Positions 18,694-28,286 are shown, counted from the stretch's first letter. The stretch: 35,623 nucleotides of DNA from an uncultured Nitrospina sp. (GCA_913045445.1 CAJWQP010000011.1:1-35623); one strand, 5' to 3'. Program-made: numbers and translations. Notes: generated from the sequence alone by a model not told the origin.

Positions 18694-20844
18694 ATGGGTT
18701 ATACAATAAGTATCGATATTGGCGGCACCTTTACCGACTTTTGTGTCAGCCAAGACCACGGGGACACCCATATAACTAAATCTCCGACCACCCACTACGA
18801 TCTTTCAGTCGGTTTTATGAAGGGTATTAAAGAGCTCGCACATATTTATAAATTGGGATTGGATGATTTTTTGCGTCAGACCGACGCCGTGCGCTATTGC
18901 ACAACTTTGGGGACCAACGCCCTTATCGAGAGAACCGGACCCAAACTCGGCCTGATTACAACTTCCGGCTTCGAGGACACCATCTTTCTGGGCCGGGCCC
19001 GTAGCTGGGCGGACGGCGGTACGACGAATGAGAATAAGGACCTCGCCCGCATTGAAAAGCCTGAACCTTTGATATCGCGGGACATGGTTGTGGGCGTGCG
19101 AGAACGAATCGACTCCTTCGGCAATATTATCTGTCCCCTCAATCGGGATGAAGTTTTTGAAAATCTTCAGACTCTGGTTGACCGGGGAGCCATGGGATTC
19201 GTGGTCTGTTTGTTATGGTCTTTTGTGAATCCAGAGCATGAACGCATGGTCAAGGAAATCATTGAAGAAGAATATCCGGAGGATTACCTGGGTTCCATGC
19301 CGGTGATTTTATCGAGTGATGTCTCACCAAAATCTGCCGAATATACACGATTTATCACCACCATCGTCAACGCCTATATTCACGGGGTGATGTCTGATGA
19401 GCTCAACAAGTTGGGGATCGAGCTGCGGGACGGGGGATACAAAAAGCCCCTTATCCTGGTGCATAACACCGGCGGCATGAAGAAGGTGTCTCGGACCCGG
19501 GCGGTTTTGACCCATAATGCCGGTCCTGTAGCCGGACTTCACGGCGCCCTGACTATGAGTAAGATTTACAATTATAACGACACCATCTTCACCGACATGG
19601 GCGGTACCTCCTTTGATATCGGAGTTATTACCGGCGGTCGTCTTCGAACCTATGATTTTATTCCTCTGATTGATCGCTGGCGAACGAATATCCCTGCCAT
19701 CGAGGTCAAATCCATCGGGGCCGGTGGCGGTTCCATAGCATGGGTCAATAAGCTGATGGGAAACGCTTTGGAGGTCGGTCCTCAGTCAGCCGGCTCTATG
19801 CCCGGACCGGCTTGCTATGACCAGGGCGGTCAGGAGGCCACTGTCACCGACGCCGACCTGGTGTTGGGCTATCTCAATCCGGAAAATTATCTGGGGGGTA
19901 AAATGCTGCTTGATCCTGATTTGAGCCGCGAGGCTATCGAGGAAAAGATCGCCCGACCCCTCGGTATCGAGGTGGTTGAAGCGGCCTTGAGGATCCGGCA
20001 AATCATAGACGCCCGCATGGGCCAGGAGGTCTTTAATGAGGTTGCCCTCAAGGGGCACGACCCGCGAAAGTTTGTTCTATTCGCATGCGGCGGAGCAGGA
20101 GCCACCCATGCTTGTGGTTTCGCGCCGTATCTGCAAGTCAAGAAAGTGATCGTTGCAAACTATGCACCGGTCTTCGGTGCCTTCGGTGCATCAACTGTCA
20201 ATGTCCAGCAAGTCTGGGAAAAATCCCGAACGCTCAAAATTTTTCAGTGGGCCACACAGGCCTACTCCGAAGATGTAAATACTTTTAATGGGGTAGTTAA
20301 CGAGCTCAAAAATCTTGCAATTCGTGATCTTCGTTTAGAAGGCTACAAGGAGGATCAAATCCAATTCCGTCTGGAATTGGATATGCGTTTTGGTATGCAG
20401 TACAACTTGACAAAAATTGTGTCACCCCACCTGAATGTCCAAACACCTCAAGACTTCAAGGATATCTGCGACAGATTTAATGAGCAGTATTCAGCCATAT
20501 ATACACCGGAGGCCACCTTTCCAATGGGCGGGATTAATGTAGAGTGCTTTTATCTGACCGCCTTTGTGGAAACACCGGATCCGAGGATTGGAAAGGGTTC
20601 GTGGAAACATAGGCTGAAAGATTCCGAACCGTTAGAATCGGCTCGCCTGACATCCCGGCAGGCATATTGGCCTGAGGCCGGTAAATTTGAAGAAACGCCG
20701 GTTTTTGATCTGGTAAAACTTAAAACAGGCAACATTATTAACGGTTCGGCATTAGTTGAAGCCCCGGATACAACTTATGTCATCGATCCGGATTGGCAGT
20801 TTACGTTGGATGTTTACCACAACGGGATCCTGAAAAGGAATTAG
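18694..20844 (+). CDS. HyuA-type carboxylase/hydantoinase subunit (second)
   Basis: YTISIDIGGTFTDF, YCTTLGTNALIERTGPKLGLITT, TDMGGTSFDIG, ACGGAGATHACGFAPYL. Confidence 0.92.
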   Translation: MGYTISIDIGGTFTDFCVSQDHGDTHITKSPTTHYDLSVGFMKGIKELAHIYKLGLDDFLRQTDAVRYCTTLGTNALIERTGPKLGLITTSGFEDTIFLGRARSWADGGTTNENKDLARIEKPEPLISRDMVVGVRERIDSFGNIICPLNRDEVFENLQTLVDRGAMGFVVCLLWSFVNPEHERMVKEIIEEEYPEDYLGSMPVILSSDVSPKSAEYTRFITTIVNAYIHGVMSDELNKLGIELRDGGYKKPLILVHNTGGMKKVSRTRAVLTHNAGPVAGLHGALTMSKIYNYNDTIFTDMGGTSFDIGVITGGRLRTYDFIPLIDRWRTNIPAIEVKSIGAGGGSIAWVNKLMGNALEVGPQSAGSMPGPACYDQGGQEATVTDADLVLGYLNPENYLGGKMLLDPDLSREAIEEKIARPLGIEVVEAALRIRQIIDARMGQEVFNEVALKGHDPRKFVLFACGGAGATHACGFAPYLQVKKVIVANYAPVFGAFGASTVNVQQVWEKSRTLKIFQWATQAYSEDVNTFNGVVNELKNLAIRDLRLEGYKEDQIQFRLELDMRFGMQYNLTKIVSPHLNVQTPQDFKDICDRFNEQYSAIYTPEATFPMGGINVECFYLTAFVETPDPRIGKGSWKHRLKDSEPLESARLTSRQAYWPEAGKFEETPVFDLVKLKTGNIINGSALVEAPDTTYVIDPDWQFTLDVYHNGILKRN

Positions 20845-20890
20845 ATTTGACTGGACTTCTGTGTATAACTGTATATAAGGGAGGCGAATC

Positions 20891-22963
20891 ATGAGTGCAA
20901 TGGTTTACGGTAGAGACACGGAAGTCGTTAAAAGGCTCAAGCCTGAACCCGTGACTTCAGAGGAGCGGGCAGCCCAAAAAAAAATCAATGATGTGGATTT
21001 CGAAATTTTTCACCACAAGATGAACATGATCGCCCAGGAGGGCAAAGAGACAACCATGAAGCTGGGCGCTTCTTCAGGGATGCGCTGGGGCGACGTGGCT
21101 TTCGGGATTTACACCAGCCAGGGAGATCTATCAGTGGTCGCCACAGGCATTTGGTTTCACGCGGTTTTGGGCCAGATACCTGTGAAATACATTGTTAAGC
21201 ACTGGGTCAATGAAGCTTCGGTCGGCGTCAAGGAAGGAGATTCATTCTTCTTTAATGACCCATTTTATGGCGGTGTCCACGGGGCTGATATGGGCCTGTG
21301 CGTGCCCGTATATTACGAGGGCAAATTGGTTTGTTTTACAGGGGCCATTGTTCATACCGGGGAATGTGGCGGCAGTGAACCCGGCGGTCTGGTGGGCAGC
21401 GCGCGTTCCAAATATGACGAGGGTATGCTGGTTCCGCCAATAAAGATTGGTGAAAATTATACCCTTAAGGAAGATTTATTAAATATGTTTGCGGCCATGA
21501 ACCGTGATCCACGCACTATGATCCTCGATATCAAAGCCCGTCTGGCTGCCAGCCGGATTGCACAGCGACGGATTGTCGAATTGATAGATCAGAAAGAAGA
21601 GGCGTTTTTTATTGGGGCATTGAGGCGTATCCTAACAATAACCTCCGAGGCAGCAAAAAAGAAAGTCCGTCTCTTAAACGACGGGGTTTTCCGGCAACCC
21701 CGCTTTATGGATACAGTGGGCCCGGAACCGGCCCTCACCAAGATTGACATCACACTGACCAAAAAAGATGACACTATCAAATTTACTTTCAAAGATACGA
21801 CACCCATGCTCCCGGACAAACCTTTAAATACCTTTTTTCAGGGTATTGTCGGACTTTCCATGGTTTATTTCTGTGGTTGGTTCTTCCATGATCTTCCCGC
21901 CAATAACGGTTTGCTGGAAACATTGGAGTGGGAGTTTCCAGAAAACTCACTGATAAATGCCCAGGGTGATGTACCGACATCGGTCTCTCCTTTTACCCAA
22001 ACCTGTTTTGCCCATGGAATGTTCCTTTGTGGTGCCCGGATGACGTACCATCTGGATCGCTTGCGGGCAGTAGCAGCCTGGTTCCAGGGATTCGGGGTGC
22101 CGATTTATGGCGGTATGAATCAGTGGAATGAGCCGATGGCCGACATTACCCCAGAAATTAATGCCACTGGAGCAGGGGCCCGGCCTGACAAAGACGGGGT
22201 TGACGGCGCCGGTGCATACTTTGCCACTATGAGTGATTGTTCAGATGTGGAAACTACCGAGTCAGATCGACCGTTTCTATATCTGTTCCGCAATTATTTT
22301 AAAAACTCCTATGGCCACGGGAAATTTCGAGGTGGCGCCGGCGTTGGTTTTGGGTTGATGATGCATCATGTGCCCTGGGTGGCCATGGGAAGTTTCGGAT
22401 ACGGCTCCAAGTTTCCCTCCACGCTTGGAATCTTTGGAGGGTACGCCGTACCGCCAATGTTTATCCGAACCGTAGACGGGAGCAATGTGAAGAAACTTTT
22501 GGCCAAAGGCAGCACTTCGCTGCCTAACACGATGGACAAAGTATATGATTGGGAAAATCCAGAACAAGGCAGGGAGATGCACCAGCACGTCACCATGCCC
22601 ATCAGACCTGTGATGAACGGTGATACATTTTATGTCCCTGTCGGTGGAGGCGCCGGCTACGGCGACCCATTGGAACGTGACCCCGAAGCCGTATTGGAAG
22701 ATTTGCAAAACGGGATAACGACCCATTGGGCAGCACAAAATATTTACAAAATTGCTTATGATGAACAAAATCTGCGCCTGGATACGGAAACCACGGAGGC
22801 CCTACGAGCGGAGGCGGTGGCCGAGCGGCTAAGACGAGCTAAACCCTATGATAAATTTGAAGTAGATTGGCTCAAACAAAGGCCTTCGGATGAAATCATT
22901 AAATACTACGGAGCCTATCCGAATCCCAGTGAGGGCTCCCCACCAGGACCCCCAGGTTTGTAG
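20891..22963 (+). CDS. HyuB-type carboxylase/hydantoinase subunit
   Basis: FFNDPFYGGVHGADMGLCVPVYYEGKLVCFTGAIVHTGECGG and C-terminal VPVGGGAGYGDPLERDPEAVLEDLQNG. Confidence 0.93.
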   Translation: MSAMVYGRDTEVVKRLKPEPVTSEERAAQKKINDVDFEIFHHKMNMIAQEGKETTMKLGASSGMRWGDVAFGIYTSQGDLSVVATGIWFHAVLGQIPVKYIVKHWVNEASVGVKEGDSFFFNDPFYGGVHGADMGLCVPVYYEGKLVCFTGAIVHTGECGGSEPGGLVGSARSKYDEGMLVPPIKIGENYTLKEDLLNMFAAMNRDPRTMILDIKARLAASRIAQRRIVELIDQKEEAFFIGALRRILTITSEAAKKKVRLLNDGVFRQPRFMDTVGPEPALTKIDITLTKKDDTIKFTFKDTTPMLPDKPLNTFFQGIVGLSMVYFCGWFFHDLPANNGLLETLEWEFPENSLINAQGDVPTSVSPFTQTCFAHGMFLCGARMTYHLDRLRAVAAWFQGFGVPIYGGMNQWNEPMADITPEINATGAGARPDKDGVDGAGAYFATMSDCSDVETTESDRPFLYLFRNYFKNSYGHGKFRGGAGVGFGLMMHHVPWVAMGSFGYGSKFPSTLGIFGGYAVPPMFIRTVDGSNVKKLLAKGSTSLPNTMDKVYDWENPEQGREMHQHVTMPIRPVMNGDTFYVPVGGGAGYGDPLERDPEAVLEDLQNGITTHWAAQNIYKIAYDEQNLRLDTETTEALRAEAVAERLRRAKPYDKFEVDWLKQRPSDEIIKYYGAYPNPSEGSPPGPPGL

Positions 22964-23014
22964 GGGATTAAAGTTAACTTGAATTTGATTAATCTAAATC
23001 AGAAGGAGGAGAAA

Positions 23015-24202
23015 ATGAACAAAATTAAGCTAGGATTTTTTGTCGTATTGGGTTTCATGTTTGTGATAACAGTGAGCCAGAATACCTATGCGCAAGAAGC
23101 AAAGACATTGAAGATTGGCGCTGTTTTTGCACTGACCGGGCCTGCCGCGGCTGGAATAAAAGACTGTATGGACGGTGTGCAGGCAGCGGCAGATTGGATC
23201 AACAAGAAGGGTGGAATCACCGTTAAGGGGCAGCAGTATCTGATAGAAGTCGTGCCTGAGGACAACAAAAGTGCCCCTGATGGCATAGTTGCTGCTGCGA
23301 ACAAACTAGTCTATAAGGACGAGGTAAAATTCATTGTGGGACCGGTTGTGCCGGGTCTATCCATGGCAATGACGCCAATAACGGAGAAAGCCAAAGTATT
23401 GCGGTGCAAGGTTAATGGTACTGGAAACAAGGCAGAGATGAAGCCCGGCATGCTCTATACTTTTTCTACGTTTATGGAAATTCAATATGTTCGTTCAGTA
23501 TATGACTACTTTGTTAAGAGCTATCCAAACGCAAAAAAAATAGCAATAACAGGTCCGGATGAACCCGGGGGGCAGGCTATGGTGGCAGTAGCCAAAAAGG
23601 AGGCTGAGGCGCATGGATTGAAGGTAGTATTTTCTGAGCTTTACCCCTTTGGCACTCAGGATTTTTACCCAATGTTGACCAAGGCGATGGCCCAGAAACC
23701 AGATGTCTTTGACCTAGGCGTAGGCATAGCCCCCTGGTATGCAGGTATCATAAAACAGGCGCGAGAGCTAGGTTTTACAGGGCCAATGTTCGCTCCCTCG
23801 GCTACAGGCAATATCTACCTGATACCGATGCTGGCTGGTAAAGATTTTTCCTACGATATATTTTTCCTAGATGCAGACCTGAAAAGCCCTAAGATGCCAT
23901 CTATTGTAAAGGAAGCAAGACAACAGGTGTCGAATAAATTTGGGGTAGATCTTACATTTGGTCATGGTGCTGGGTGGGAATCCCTATGGTGTCTTGTACA
24001 GGCTATTGAGGCAGCACAAAGCCTTGACACCATCAAGGTGGCAAAAGTCTGGGAGAAAATGAAAAGCATCGAAACATTATACGGAGAAGGAACGATGAGC
24101 GGGTTAAAAGATTTTGGTATTAACCATGTGGTATTGAAGCCGCGTCCTCTTAGCAGACTAGAGAAAGGAGAGATAGAATTTATCAAGTTCATTTCTCCCT
24201 GA
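23015..24202 (+). CDS. HAAT ABC substrate-binding protein (second importer)
   Basis: Signal peptide MNKIKLGFFVVLGFMFVITVSQNTYAQ, LKIGAVFALTGPAAAGIKDCMDGVQAAADWINKKGGI; RBS aggaggag. Confidence 0.92.
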   Translation: MNKIKLGFFVVLGFMFVITVSQNTYAQEAKTLKIGAVFALTGPAAAGIKDCMDGVQAAADWINKKGGITVKGQQYLIEVVPEDNKSAPDGIVAAANKLVYKDEVKFIVGPVVPGLSMAMTPITEKAKVLRCKVNGTGNKAEMKPGMLYTFSTFMEIQYVRSVYDYFVKSYPNAKKIAITGPDEPGGQAMVAVAKKEAEAHGLKVVFSELYPFGTQDFYPMLTKAMAQKPDVFDLGVGIAPWYAGIIKQARELGFTGPMFAPSATGNIYLIPMLAGKDFSYDIFFLDADLKSPKMPSIVKEARQQVSNKFGVDLTFGHGAGWESLWCLVQAIEAAQSLDTIKVAKVWEKMKSIETLYGEGTMSGLKDFGINHVVLKPRPLSRLEKGEIEFIKFISP

Positions 24203-24231
24203 GGCCGTGTGAACCGGCGATTCTTAATGTT

Positions 24232-24271
24232 CCTCCGGGCGAGGCCGAGTAGTTCTGGATATGCCCGGAGG
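24232..24271 (+). terminator. Intercistronic hairpin (attenuator or 3'-end stabiliser) after the substrate-binding-protein gene
   Basis: Perfect 9-bp stem CCTCCGGGC (24232-24240)/GCCCGGAGG (24263-24271), 22-nt loop. No strong U-tract follows. Confidence 0.45.
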
Positions 24272-24312
24272 ATTTGGGTTTTAGATGATAAAATAAAAGA
24301 TTAGGCACAGCC

Positions 24313-25167
24313 ATGATCACACAAAGCATACTCAATGGATTGGTGTTGGGGGGGATTTACATTCTGGTAGCTCTGGGCTTGACCCTCATCTTGAGCATTA
24401 TGGGGATCGTGCAACTCGCCCATGGTGAAGTATATATGCTGGGTGCTTATGCTATGTACTATCTTTGCGTTCACGCTGGTCTAAATTTTTTATTGGCCAT
24501 ACTCATATCTGCATTCCTTGTCGGCGGGCTTGGGGTACTCCTGGAGAAATATTTCTTTCGGCCGTTTCGCGGGAAGATGGAGAGAGCCCTCATCATTTCC
24601 ATCGGGCTTATTTTACTGCTTCAAAATGCAGTTCTTGTCATCGCAGGTGGCACGCCAAGAGCGTTTGCGAGCCCGTTTTCAGGGATGATAAGCGTCCTGG
24701 GCGTAACGCTTTCTTTGGAGAGATTAATCGTTATTAGTGTTGCTTTCGGTCTTGTGTTAGTCCTTTTTTTCCTGATTAAAATGACCAAAGTGGGCCAGGC
24801 CATGGTTGCCATTTCCCAGGACAGAGAGGTTGCCGCCCTTCAAGGAATAAACATTGACCGCATTTCATCCATTGCTATGTTTTTAGGTTGTGCCTTCGCG
24901 GCAGTCTCAGGGGCTTTAGTAGGCGCTTTGTTTAGTGTAAGCCCGTTTATGGGGGGCTTTGCTTTGATGAAAGGAATTGCGGTGATCATCTTGGGAGGCA
25001 TGGGAAGCATCCTCGGTGCCGTTCTTGGAGGTCTGCTTTTGGGTTTAATAGACGGCGTAGTTCCCGTGTATTCAACGACTCACATGGCTGGTCTTATTGG
25101 TTTTGGGTTCATTATCCTTATCTTGCTTTTTAAACCCCAGGGAATGTTGGGTCGTGAGTTTGAGTGA
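24313..25167 (+). CDS. HAAT ABC permease, LivH-like
   Basis: GGIYILVALGLTLILSIMGIVQLAHGEVYMLGAYAM. Confidence 0.93.
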   Translation: MITQSILNGLVLGGIYILVALGLTLILSIMGIVQLAHGEVYMLGAYAMYYLCVHAGLNFLLAILISAFLVGGLGVLLEKYFFRPFRGKMERALIISIGLILLLQNAVLVIAGGTPRAFASPFSGMISVLGVTLSLERLIVISVAFGLVLVLFFLIKMTKVGQAMVAISQDREVAALQGINIDRISSIAMFLGCAFAAVSGALVGALFSVSPFMGGFALMKGIAVIILGGMGSILGAVLGGLLLGLIDGVVPVYSTTHMAGLIGFGFIILILLFKPQGMLGREFE

Positions 25168-26137
25168 TAAGAAAAAGTCCAAAGGATTGAGGTATGGGGG
25201 TGCAATACTGTTTTTGTTTTCTATACCCTTGATTGTAAGAGGGCAATACACCCTCCATATTCTCATTATGGCTGCCATGAATATTATCCTCGCCAGCAGT
25301 CTCCGTTTAGTTGCCAGTTCAGGTCAGCTTTCCATGGCGCATGGGGGCATGATGACAATTGGCGCCTATACTTCAGCATTGCTGGTGATGAAGCTGGGTA
25401 TTTCATCCTGGGCTGCATTACCTTTAGCCGGCCTAGCTGCAGCAGCTCTAGCATTATTGGTCGGCTTTCCGTTTGTTAGAATAAAGGGAATCTATTTTGC
25501 AATGGTTACTGTTTTTTTAGCGGAGATGATCACACTTACTGCCGAGCACTGGCGGAGCCTTACAGGCGGCAGTTCAGGAGTTGTCAATATCCCCCCGCCC
25601 GACCCACTTGTTATCCCGGGGTTGATAAGCATCGACTTTCCTACTAAGACGGAATTTTATTACTTTATCCTGGTCCTCATGTTAGTGACACTTTTATTTC
25701 TTTACGCAATTGAGCGTTCACGTATTGGACTGACCTTGATCAGTATCCAGCAAACTGAACTTCTGTCTGAGAGTGTGGGTGTTAATACTTCGAGATTCAA
25801 GGTCCTTGCCTTTTGCATCGGTTGCTTTTTTGCGGGTATTGTTGGTAGCTTTTATAGCCAGTACATCAACGTCATCACGCCGCGATCTTTTGAATTTTTC
25901 TTTGCGATCTATATTATTGTCTATATGATAGTGGGGGGAATAAAAAAATTCTCCGGACCTATTTATGGTGCCTTCATTCTCACTATCTTTCCGGAATTCA
26001 TTCGCGCTTTGAAAGAGTTTCAGCCGTTTATTTTTGCAGGCTTGCTCATGCTGGCAATTTTCTTCCTACCTGATGGGCTGGTTGATTTGCGCAGACAATG
26101 GGATAAATTTTATGAGAAGAGGTTCAACCGTGCTTGA
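25154..26137 (+). CDS. HAAT ABC permease, LivM-like
   Basis: LRLVASSGQLSMAHGGMMTIGAYTSALL. GTG 25154 overlaps the LivH stop; the ORF track extends to 25097. Confidence 0.9.
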   Translation: MSLSDKKKSKGLRYGGAILFLFSIPLIVRGQYTLHILIMAAMNIILASSLRLVASSGQLSMAHGGMMTIGAYTSALLVMKLGISSWAALPLAGLAAAALALLVGFPFVRIKGIYFAMVTVFLAEMITLTAEHWRSLTGGSSGVVNIPPPDPLVIPGLISIDFPTKTEFYYFILVLMLVTLLFLYAIERSRIGLTLISIQQTELLSESVGVNTSRFKVLAFCIGCFFAGIVGSFYSQYINVITPRSFEFFFAIYIIVYMIVGGIKKFSGPIYGAFILTIFPEFIRALKEFQPFIFAGLLMLAIFFLPDGLVDLRRQWDKFYEKRFNRA

Positions 26138-27020
26138 GCTGACTTCAGTGACCAAATACTTTGGCGGGTTAGCTGCTGTTGACGACCTTGACCTGGAAAT
26201 TAACAAAGGCGAAATAGTCGGTCTCATAGGGCCCAATGGCGCTGGCAAAACCACCCTGTTTAATCTAATCACCGGTGTCCTGCGGGTTACCGAAGGAAAT
26301 ATACGATTTGAAGATAAAAATATAACCAATAAGAAACCATGCTTAATAGCCGAACATGGGATTGTCAGGACCTTCCAGGAGACCAGCGTGTTTCCTGATT
26401 TCAGTGTAATGCTGAATATTATAGCAGCTTGCCATCTAAATCCCAGAATTGGCTTTCTGGAATCTATCTTCCGGACTTCCAAGTACCACGAGAAAGAAGA
26501 ACATATCGTTGAACGGGCCATGGAGATCATGCAATTCGCTGGACTATGGGAAGTGAAAGATGTACCCGCTAAAAGCCTGCCTCACGGTTATAAAAAAATC
26601 CTGGGCATTGCCATAGCTTTAGCAGCACGTCCCAAGCTTTTATTACTCGACGAGCCATTGTGTGGAATGAACGCCGCGGAGGTAGTTCGAACAAATACGC
26701 TTATACGCAAGGCATGGGAAAGTAGTATTACGCTCCTATTGATCGAGCATAATATGAAAGCGACTATGAGTCTGTGCCAGAGGATTGTGGTCTTAAGCTT
26801 TGGGATGAAGATTGCCGAAGGTCCGCCCCAGCAGATCAAAAAAGATCGTAAAGTGATTCAAGCCTATCTTGGAGCTGCGCGAAAATATGAGGGTCCATTT
26901 CGCTATAGCGAGGAGTTAAAGAAAAGCAAGGAGGATATCCCGGCCAAATCCGAAGATAACGAAAATGCTGCTACAAACGAAAAACATAAAGGTCCATTTC
27001 GCTACAGCCGAGGTTATTAA
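26112..27020 (+). CDS. HAAT ABC ATP-binding protein, LivG-like, with unusual C-terminal extension
   Basis: GPNGAGKTTLFNLITG, LLLDEPLCGMN, VIQAYLGAA, then about 48 extra residues containing GPFRYS twice. Confidence 0.9.
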   Translation: MRRGSTVLELTSVTKYFGGLAAVDDLDLEINKGEIVGLIGPNGAGKTTLFNLITGVLRVTEGNIRFEDKNITNKKPCLIAEHGIVRTFQETSVFPDFSVMLNIIAACHLNPRIGFLESIFRTSKYHEKEEHIVERAMEIMQFAGLWEVKDVPAKSLPHGYKKILGIAIALAARPKLLLLDEPLCGMNAAEVVRTNTLIRKAWESSITLLLIEHNMKATMSLCQRIVVLSFGMKIAEGPPQQIKKDRKVIQAYLGAARKYEGPFRYSEELKKSKEDIPAKSEDNENAATNEKHKGPFRYSRGY

Positions 27021-27672
27021 GGGCATTAATGTCGAGGTAGCCACCAAGGGGGTCGTAAGCATTATCGGTTCAAATGGCGCGGGCAAAAGCACTTTCTTAA
27101 AAGCAATTACCGGGTCAGTGTCCTTGCACTCGGGGGAAATCTGGTTCCTCAGAAAAAATATAAACGCTCTGCCGGTCCATGAGATTATCAAACTTGGTAT
27201 TGCCCTTGTTCCTGAAGGCAGAAGACCTTTTCCATATATGAGTGTCCTTGCCAATTTAAAATTGGGAGCCTATCTCCAGAAAGATAAACGGATAATAAAC
27301 AGGGCATTGGCTGACATTTTTGACCGTTTTCCTATCCTGTGGAAACGGCGAAAACAACAGGCGGGAACCCTCAGCGGCGGGGAGCAGCAGATGCTCGTAA
27401 TCGGGCGGGCATTAATGTCCATGCCAAAGATAATTCTTATGGATGAACCTTCGCTTGGGCTAGCGCCGATAGTTATTGAAGAATTGGTAAGCATTATAAA
27501 AGACATCAATAGGGATGAAATCGGGGTGTTGCTGGTCGAGCAAAATGCTAATATGGTCACCCAGGTTTCAGAAAGAGGCTATGTCATGGAGATGGGTAAA
27601 ATTGTTCTTAAAGGCGATATAAAGAAACTAATGGCCCATGATGTTGTACAGCGGGCATTTTTGGGTACTTAA
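26965..27672 (+). CDS. HAAT ABC ATP-binding protein, LivF-like
   Basis: GSNGAGKSTFLKAITG, LSGGEQQMLVIGRAL, LMDEPSLGLAP, VVQRAFLGT. Confidence 0.92.
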   Translation: MLLQTKNIKVHFATAEVIKGINVEVATKGVVSIIGSNGAGKSTFLKAITGSVSLHSGEIWFLRKNINALPVHEIIKLGIALVPEGRRPFPYMSVLANLKLGAYLQKDKRIINRALADIFDRFPILWKRRKQQAGTLSGGEQQMLVIGRALMSMPKIILMDEPSLGLAPIVIEELVSIIKDINRDEIGVLLVEQNANMVTQVSERGYVMEMGKIVLKGDIKKLMAHDVVQRAFLGT

Positions 27673-27860
27673 TTTGAATCCCAATTTGAGTTAAATAAAT
27701 TCCTGATTCGCCCTCATAGAGGTATCGGTCTGAATAAGAGGCCGGCAAGGACATTAAATGTTCACATAATACCTGGAAAACGAATTGGAACCTTTTGGTA
27801 AAGGACGTAGGGCTTAACCGTCCAAAGTATTAACCCTTAACATTAGGAGGTGTGAAGGGG

Positions 27861-28049
27861 GTGACCATAGCCTGCGACCATGCCCAGGCAGGCAACGTCA
27901 CGGACGCCATGCAAATCATCAACTCGGTCAAATATGACATTGAAAAGATCAATAATATTCACTACACGCTGGAAGACCTTCCCCGAACCCTGAAAGAGAC
28001 GGCTGATCCGCCGGAGGGATTTATCAGGGGTGCCGTGGTTTTCGATTGA
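27861..28049 (+). pseudogene. C-terminal fragment resembling a Zn-dependent (MDR) alcohol dehydrogenase
   Basis: AMQIINSVKYDIEKINNIHYTLEDLPRTLKETADPPEGFIRGAVVFD resembles MDR C-termini. A strong SD AGGAGG (27845-27850) precedes GTG 27861. Confidence 0.4.
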
Positions 28050-28286
28050 TTAAGTTCATCAGACGTGGAGTAAAAGAAAAATCGATCTTTTTTGGAGAAA
28101 ATATGGATGGGAATGAATTTGAACTGTTTTAAGGATAAAGGCATTGACGTTTTGATGAACGCTGAAACCGATGTGGAGGGAATGGGACACGTCCGGGCGG
28201 CTTATATGCAATCGGCGCCGGTGGCGTCCTTTTTGAGTTAATCATAGATAAAGCCCTGAGAGATTATGGGCAGAAAGGAGAGATCG

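Noticed and set aside
22277-22768. 163-aa minus ORF inside the HyuB gene
   Set aside because: Antisense shadow ORF with no recognisable motifs.
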